DNA of 64,000 bases from Anastrepha obliqua (lineage: Eukaryota; Arthropoda; Insecta; Diptera; Tephritidae), in assembly GCF_027943255.1 (NCBI RefSeq), contig NC_072893.1, positions 92,511,784 to 92,575,783 on the forward strand, given 5' to 3'. Below the pieces are notes generated by a model, which was given only the letters and a program-made list of their open reading frames with translations, had not been told where the DNA came from and did not search any database. Below are positions 57,680-64,000 of the stretch, in pieces; position 1 is the first letter of the stretch; each line of letters opens with the position of its first letter. The translations under genes were made by a program, and so were the position numbers.

Positions 57680-59340
57680 GACCTAGACCGAGTATTAGGA
57701 CCGAGTGTCCAACATCTAAATCACGCCATTGATTAGTTGTGGCAAGCCGACCAGCAGTGTTACCTGCATTTTGTTTACCAACCAAGTCTAAAAGAGGTAT
57801 GAGGAAAAGAGTATTCAGAGCATCAGTGGGTGTAGTTCTAAGCGCGCCACTGATACATATAAGGGCCGTTGAACTTTCTGAAGCCTATTTTTGATCGTAG
57901 TTTTGTCGAGAACCGTTATCTTTGATAACAAACGGTCTCAAAACGGTCCTATACAGTCAGTGAGTGGTCTTCTGAGATTATGCTAGCAATTTAATTATTA
58001 TTTTGGTTTGTGAACATTTCTAAGAAGTTTTTGTCGATATGATTCTGCCTACCTTTCAAAAATAAGGTTGGACATTTGAAAGCAATATTACTTACTTATA
58101 TTGGCGCCCTATGCTCCTCAAGGAGTTAAAGGAAAACATACACACATTTAAGAATGCAAATGAAAACAATTTTACTACTTTTCTGGATATTAAAGAGAAA
58201 AATTACTGATACTGAATCTTATATTTTGAGAATGGTGGGCTTTATATACTTACGTCTTTAAATGAAATCACCTACAATGAATGAAATAACATTTTACGGG
58301 GTATAGGTTAAAAGCTATCGAAAGGATATTAACTGTGGCAAGAGCAGTCGCAATGCCCGAAGATATGAAATGAGTAACGAACATGGTATTTCAATTTGCC
58401 ACTTAAGTCAAGTAAAGTCAATTATTACCGACACATGTTGCCAGAATATGAAAAGCTAAAAGCGTTTATAAGAAAGACAGTGGGATTGGGGAAAAGATGC
58501 TGAAGTCGAAAGTGAACAGCACATGGAAGAAAACTTGCCTGAGGTTGTCGATGAGTACTATGTGTGGCTGTTGATTATATAAGTAGTGAGAAGAAGCAAT
58601 GTGTGCGAAGCGATGAGACAGCAGAAGGATTAAATTTTTCCAACGCCAAACAAAAGCTGATGAAGTAATTGTGGTATGGAGAGAAGAAAAAGAAGAATAC
58701 GAGTACGGATATGAGCAAGAAAATATTTAAGAAGTTCATAATTTATGCAAGAAGTACGAACATTTTGAGCTGAACTGTGATGGATAAGATAAAAGAACAT
58801 GAGGACGAGTAAAGAGAGTAAATGGGTAATGAAGCAATGTTGAAACTTAAGGAAGACCAAAAGTACAAATACAAAAGAAGAAGAAAGAACAAGAGTACTT
58901 AAGTGGTGGGAATCAAACAGAATTTGCTTTAAAAGAGGTGTCAAGTTAAAATGTTGCAACCCCGCCTTGCAACCTTAACATAGTGACAAGAATTTTTTCA
59001 CCAGAAGTGGTCCGATTTCAACAACTTCGGCCAATTCGAACTAATGTCGCAAGTGCCTACTCTTGTTCAAAGTGTAGCTAGTGGCCATTCGACACTACCT
59101 TCATTTCGAGGCTTTTACTTTTTTTCTGCTATCGAAGCACAATATCGAGTAGTGAATAAAAATCGGTGGCAAGTGTCGGGTAAAAATTTTAAATTATAAA
59201 AATTATAAAATTTTCCTTATTTTAATCATGGTTTACCGTCAGAAAAGCGGTGCAGACTAGAGCTCATCCTTCGAATATAGCACTAGTTCCGAACATAGGC
59301 GAAGGCAAGCATCGGAGGATAGTTAATACTGTCGAGAATA
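57680..59340. other. unannotated stretch
   Basis: No gene or element recognised. The segment 58480-58950 is purine-rich on the plus strand (AAGAAGAA-type). A minus-strand frame at 58630-58959 is a leucine/serine-rich by-product of that composition. Confidence 0.4.
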
Positions 59341-59344
59341 TCTT

Positions 59345-59570
59345 CTTCTTAATTGGCGCTATAACCGCTTACGCGATTTTGGCCGAGTTTAACAAAGCGC
59401 GCCAGTCATTTCTTTCTCGTGCTAATCGGCGCCAGTTGGACACGCCAAGTGAAGCCAAGTCCTTCTCCACCTGATCTTTTCAACGCAGAGGAGGCCTTCC
59501 TCTTCCCCTGGTACCGCATCGAATACTTTCAGAGCCGGAGCGTTTGTATCCATTCGTGTAAAATCCTCAA
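59345..59570 (-). mobile_element. RTE-like LINE 3' end fragment
   Basis: Minus-strand scrap: GRGRPPLR, DQVEKDLASLGVSNWRRLAR and ERNDWRALLNSAK are the C-terminal residues of an endonuclease/RT LINE. A stop and the 3' end AGCGGTTATAGCGCCAATTA follow, then AGAAGA. The last bases match the SINE tail. Confidence 0.75.
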
Positions 59571-60331
59571 ACCATTCGCTGTTTAAAGAAAAGAGAATGC
59601 AGAAGTACTCCCAGTTGTCAGTTTCATGAAAGTGTCCCAGTTCGGTACTGGTGGAGTTCTCTGCAGGGTAATGTTAAGTGTGCAAGTGCGATTTTTACGT
59701 CGGATATTCGATTTCAAGTAGGAAAGGATTTACTGGATTTTTATACACTCACTTGCACACTCAGCGTGCTGTTAATGAAGATAATGAAATATTTTTACTG
59801 CTGAAGTGGTTGATTGCTAAGCAACTGGGATTGTAAGTACATAGCGGGGTGCGGGGTTTAGCGAGAAAGTGCGAGTACCTAAGCCATGAGTGTCAAAATG
59901 TGAGTAAACTTCAGCTAAGCTCTGTGGGAATTTTGCAGGGCTGCTGCCTCACTTAAAGAGGATTAAATTTAGTAACAAATTAATTTTTCAAGCATTAGAT
60001 TTCATAATGGCCACGCGAATTGCAGTAGCAAATGATAGCAATTGAATTAATTGCCGTTCAACAGCTTTTGTATTGCCGCCAATGAATATTTGTTAGTATT
60101 TGAAAATAATTTTATTTACAACTAACTGCCATAAACAGTTATAATAGCACAGACACAATTCGCATGTGAGTATGCGATTATTGGCAACATTTGCTGCCAC
60201 AGACAGATAAAGTGTCATTGCGGACAAACAATTATCACAGTCGCACAAGTGAGGCAGTACAAGTAGAAAATAATAATTTCAATGCTGTCAGGATAAATTT
60301 GAAAAAAAAAAAATTAGCTGCAGTTTGTATA
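59571..60331. other. unannotated stretch
   Basis: No feature recognised; an A run lies at 60301-60312. Confidence 0.4.
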
Positions 60332-60333
60332 TA

Positions 60334-61623
60334 TTGGGTAGTCGAAAAAGTCTTTTCGTATTTCTAATCAAACTCAATTCATTTTTTTTATATATTATTT
60401 ATAATGAACTTTATTAAACCAAATATGTACCATTTTGGTCGACCACCTTTTGCCATTTTCTTCTAGAGACTTTAAACCATCAGTGTAAAACTTTTGTGGT
60501 TTCTCGGCGAAAAACTGCTACAAGTATATTAATTTTCACAGGCTTCTCTTGAAGCCAACTTTACTCCATTAAAGGAGTTCTGCATTGACCGAAACAAATG
60601 GTAGTCCGATGGTGCAAGGTCAGGGCTATATGGTGGATGCATCAAGACTTCCGAGCCAAGCTCTACCAGTTTTTGCCGAGTTATCAAAGATGTGTATGGC
60701 CTAGCGTTGTCCTGATGGAAGACGACGCCCTTTCTGCTGATCAGTTCTGGCCGTTTTTTTCGATTGCTTGCTTCAATCTCATCAGTTGTTGACAGTAAAG
60801 TAGTAAAGTAGAATCAATCGTTCGAGCAGGCTGGAGCAGCTCATAATAGATGATTCCTTTCCAATCCCACCAAACACACAGCATAACCTTTCGAGGCGTC
60901 AATCCTGGCTTTGCGACCATTTGTTGAGCTTCACCACTCTTGCACTATGATCTTTTTCGCACATTATTGTCGTATTTGATCCCCTTTTCGTCTCCTGTTA
61001 CCATTCGCTTCAAAAATGGTTCGATTTCATTTCGTTTCAGCAATCGCAGATGTTAATTCGGTCCATTAAATTTTTCACAGACAATTCATGTGGTACCCAA
61101 ACATCGAGCTTCTTTTTGTAACCAGCCTTTTTTAAATGGTTCAAAACCATTTGATGATGAATGTTTAGTGCCTTGGCGATGTCATGGCAGCTTATGTGAC
61201 GATTCTGGTCAATCTTTTCCATAATTTTATCGACTTTTTCAACGATAGGTCGACCGGAGGGAGGTGCACCTTCACATCGAAATTTCCAGAACGGAAGCGA
61301 GCGAACCATTGTTGTGCTATACGAACTGATACAGCATCGTCTCCGTAAACTTCACAAATTTCATTGGTGGCTTACGTGGCATTCTTCCCTTTTTTATACA
61401 AAAATTTCAAAATATAGCGAATTTTTTATTATTTTCACTCATTTTTGAACAGTTATAACTTTTTTCAACTTCTCCGAATTTAATTTTTTTTGGTTAAATG
61501 AAGCTTAAAATATCACCTTTCTAACACCATATGATATGACACAATGTGATTGGTAGCACTGGAGATAGATGACTTCAACAACATCTATTGAAAAAATACG
61601 AAAAGACTTTTTCGACTGCCCAA
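60334..61623 (-). mobile_element. full-length mariner (DD34D), lightly decayed
   Basis: A 1290 bp element of normal mariner length. The ends TTGGGTAGTCGAAAAAGTCT and inverted copy (one mismatch in the first 25 bp) lie between TA at 60332-60333 and 61624-61625. A complete transposase pseudogene fills it on the minus strand. Confidence 0.95.
60428..61441 (-). pseudogene. mariner transposase pseudogene, near full length
   Basis: Begins near 61441 with MSENNKKFAIF, then a stop. The helix-turn-helix part gives EICEVYGDDAVSVRIAQQWF, ARFRSGNFDVK and, in the 90-codon frame at 61309-61037, SGRPIVEKVDKIMEKIDQNR, HHQMVLNHLKKAGYKKKLDV and WVPHELSVKNLMDRINICD. Further on are GDEKGIKYDNNVRKRS (first aspartate; usual W reads G), MLCVWWDWKGIIYYELL-like residues, RKGVVFHQDNARPYTS (second) and EVLMHPPYSPDLAPSDYHLF (third). 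It ends with FFAEKPQKFYTDGL near 60460. At least five small indels and two stops spoil it, but all three aspartates remain. Confidence 0.9.
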
Positions 61624-61625
61624 TA

Positions 61626-62420
61626 CTTTACATTTAAAATCACTTTGCTATTAGTTTGATTTTTTTCTTTTAATAAGCACTACCATTGGGCTATTGAAAT
61701 TTCTCTAATTGGTGTTCGAAAACTAATATTTTTAACTAAACATAATATAAATAAAATATGACCTAATCGATTTACAAATTTCAAGCTGTTTCAGTGGAAT
61801 TTTTGGTTTTGGAATTTTAAAGTTTTGACTACCATCAGGCCCATCGAAATATAATTTTTGTCCATCGCTAAAAATTATGGTTTGCCATTTATCATCTCAG
61901 AATTTATGACTATCGGCGAATTCGAGTATGTCTACTTTATGGCGTATTCTTCTCTTATGTATTATCCTGTTCATAACATTGAAAGAAAGTTCACATCTAA
62001 TTTGGTTAGGTCTGTTGCTTCTATTAGCAGCCAACTGTCTTATCCCTTTCACCTGTCGTCAATCTGAGGTTTTGGACCAGTTCTTTTAATTTTTCCATAT
62101 GCATCAGGGTTTTTCAAAAAGTTGTCTGTTTTATTTTTATTTCAATTTACTCTAAGCGCTATTTTGTGAACTGAGGATCCTGATCCCTATGCACCAAAGA
62201 ATAAGAATAAGAATACTGCCCCATCCTAGGTAGGTAGCGGCGTTTTTCTTGGCATAGTGTCGTTAAAAGTTATTTTTCCCCGCATGAAAATTATTTCTTT
62301 GTTAATGAAAACTACTCAACTTGCCTTAAGAAATCTTTAAAATTACGAAATGTATATAAAAATAATAATAAATAATAAAATAATATCACGCAATTGCAAT
62401 ATCAAGAAATAAAATCTTAA
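61626..62420. other. unannotated stretch
   Basis: No element recognised. AAAGAATAAGAATAAGAA at 62195-62212 could be the tail of a retroelement, but no coding sequence supports one. Confidence 0.35.
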
Positions 62421-62645
62421 ACGGAGGGACCTACAATTTTAAGCCGTCTCCGGATAGCAGATGGTTTTTTATGAGAAGCTTTTTCAAGGAAGAAATACAT
62501 TTGGAGGTTTGCCATTACCTGCGGGTGAGCGAGTGCTATTAGAAAAAACTTTGCTATCATTTGGTGTTTCATGCAAAGAGTTTCTAAGCCGAGCTCTACC
62601 TAACGGTATAGTCACGCACCAAACCATTCGACTACGGCGACCGCT
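62421..62645 (-). mobile_element. tRNA-derived SINE, copy 8 (head and body)
   Basis: Minus-strand copy with a head. TAGTCGAATGG (A box, inverted at 62625-62635) and GTCACGCACC lie before the body TGGTGTTTCATGCA, GAGCGAGTGCTATTAGAAAA, GGAGGTTTGCCATTACCTGC, AAGCCGTCTCCGGATAGCAG and ACGGAGGGACC. The last 100 bp with the GCGCCAATTA tail is missing. Confidence 0.82.
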
Positions 62646-62924
62646 AACACAATATAAAAACCAATTTGTACAGTAGCAATCAAGGTAGTTTCAGGTGAAG
62701 TTTTGCAGCTTGACCTTTGAATGGAAATAAGTTATCTATCTACTTAATTAATTGAATTGTTAATATGCATGACATCTCATTTTTGGTTGTTTGCAGTCTA
62801 ATATTCTAATTAATAAATGCCAACTAAGCTAAATACTCTGCAAATTCTAATATGTCCCAATTTTTGGACAACTCCAAAATTGATTTTCGTAGAATTGAAA
62901 TAATTAAGCATCCTAGGGCACTCA

Positions 62925-63045
62925 CTGCAGAGATTTCCAACTGGCACCAACGAGCGCAGGACATAAACAGCTGGCGCGCCATTTTGAATTCGGCCTAAAC
63001 CGACTCACGGCTGTAGCGCCACACAAGCGCATCCTAGGGGAAGAA
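62925..63045 (+). mobile_element. RTE-like LINE 3' end fragment
   Basis: Plus-strand scrap related to that at 59345-59570. AEISNWHQRAQDINSWRAIL with NSA and a stop corresponds to VSNWRRLARERNDWRALLNSAK, and the following GGCTGTAGCGCC matches the tail before truncation. Confidence 0.7.
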
Positions 63046-63157
63046 ACGAATGTGTTTTTGCAAACATTTGGAACAATATTTTCGATCACTGTAAATTAGT
63101 AATTCTGACTATGCACATTATTTAGAAATTATCGTAGCTACAATATACTTATATATT

Positions 63158-63757
63158 AGGCCGGGTCGATTTGTGGGCAGGCAAAAAAATCGTCCATTGC
63201 TCTGCGAAAATCGTATTCTAGGGATCAAAATAAGAAACTTTGCCGAAGGAACCATACCTCTAAAACGAATTCTGATGTCCCCCAATTTGGGTCGAAGTTT
63301 TAGTTTCTTTTGTTGGGAGGCAAAAAAATCGCCCATTTCTCTGTGAAAATCATATTCTAGGGATCAAAATAAGAAACTTTGCCGAAGGAATCATACCTCT
63401 AAAACGAATTCTGATGTCCCCCAATTTGGGTCGAACTTTTTAGTTTCTTTTCTCATGTAAAGGCCAAAAATGGTGATATTTTGAAATGATTGTATGGAGA
63501 ACCCCCCAGGGGAGTTCCAGGGGGTGTGCCACTGGCATGGGTGGATTGGCCGTCCAAAGTTAGTGGGGGGGTCGGTCATACATTTGGACTCGATTGGAGC
63601 ACTCTAAATGGGTCAAAGTGGGATTTTTCGTTCGACCCAAAATGGGGGACATCAGAATTCGTTTTAGAGGAATGGTTCCTTCGGAAAAGTTTCTTATTTT
63701 GATCCCTAGAATACGATTTTCACAGAGCAATGAGCGATTTTTAAATCGACCCGCCCT
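63158..63757. mobile_element. 600 bp MITE-like element with ~130 bp TIRs, one arm duplicated
   Basis: The ends AGGCCGGGTCGATTT and inverted AAATCGACCCGCCCT frame arms that match over about 130 bp (for example ATTCTAGGGATCAAAATAAG and ACGAATTCTGATGTCCCCC). The left arm is present twice in tandem (copies around 63181-63312 and 63320-63450, period 139 bp); the right arm is single. The 150 bp centre is unique and G-rich. Short open frames inside are by-products of the arms. There is no coding capacity. Confidence 0.88.
63181..63450 (+). repeat. 139 bp tandem duplication of the left TIR arm
   Basis: Two adjacent units share GGCAAAAAAATCG, CTAGGGATCAAAATAAGAAA, CTTTGCCGAAGGAA, CATACCTCTAAAACGAATTC and TGATGTCCCCCAATTTGGGT. 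They differ at few sites, so the duplication is recent relative to the element or has been homogenised. Confidence 0.9.
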
Positions 63758-64000
63758 ATTATATATATATACTTTATACTTTATATATTTTCCATTGCCC
63801 TCTTTGTTTTTGCTGCTGACTTTGTCAATTTTCACCCCATTTAAATTTTTTTTAAATCCTCATTGACTTATTGACAATTATTGCATTGAAATTTGTTGAA
63901 TTTGCATAAATATTCGGTCATGGGTCGGACGTTCGAATTGAATGGCAATTAAGGCAAAAACGAAATACGAAAAATTTTAAAATTCATTTCGCCCAATAAT
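63758..64000. other. window end, AT-rich
   Basis: A TA run directly follows the MITE at 63758-63770. Nothing else recognised. Confidence 0.4.

Noticed and set aside
62195..62212. A LINE tail (AAGAATAAGAATAAGAA)
   Set aside because: No upstream polymerase sequence could be recognised to support a LINE.

Overview
This window looks like transposon-dense intergenic or intronic DNA from a higher fly. The TA-rich sequence, the scattered ATGT/ACAT microsatellites, the transposon families and the SINE type all suggest a dipteran; a tephritid fruit fly is my best guess, inferred from the repeat families rather than from a marker gene. I found no host protein-coding gene, rRNA, functional tRNA, CRISPR or operon. 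Every protein I could recognise belongs to a transposable element, and almost all are broken.

Layout. 0-6.6 kb: three mariner/Tc1 relics (a DD34D fragment, a 0.76 kb internally deleted mariner with intact terminal inverted repeats (TIRs), a 0.62 kb internally deleted DD41D element) and a minus-strand RTE-like LINE relic. 8.9-18.9 kb: two tRNA-derived SINE copies, a dispersed repeat, a jockey-type LINE 3' end, a 1.2 kb decayed mariner and a minus-strand jockey-type LINE. 19.0-22.1 kb: the most unusual object, a 3.1 kb DNA transposon with about 530 bp TIRs, an intron-containing gene of a family I recognise but cannot name, and a 257 bp MITE nested in it. 22.5-28.7 kb: mariner fragments, a PIF/Harbinger relic, a LINE RNase H scrap, and a TTTTCCCAAA-rich tract carrying a 96 bp tandem repeat. 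28.7-36.6 kb: mostly unrecognised sequence with a 0.72 kb MITE and a SINE fragment.

36.6-46.8 kb is the densest part: a deleted mariner, a jockey-type LINE split by a DD41D element, a full SINE copy, a mariner with 188 bp TIRs, an almost intact DD41D element (43407-44722), a mariner relic, and a LINE tail ending in four TAACC units. 49.1-57.7 kb: Tc1 and piggyBac relics, a 2.3 kb RT plus RNase H LINE interrupted by a 114 bp TTAA-flanked MITE, an opposed RNase H LINE relic, and a jockey-type RT relic. 59-64 kb: two LINE 3' scraps, a 1.29 kb nearly full-length mariner, a SINE copy and a 600 bp long-TIR MITE.

How the parts relate. The window is an insertion history rather than a gene network. 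DNA transposons inserted into LINEs (38494 and 53137) and a MITE inserted into a larger transposon (19542), which gives relative ages. Several class II elements keep both TIRs but have lost the middle of the transposase, the usual structure of non-autonomous derivatives. The SINE family and an RTE-like LINE share a GCGCCAATTA-type 3' end, consistent with the LINE supplying retrotransposition to the SINE.
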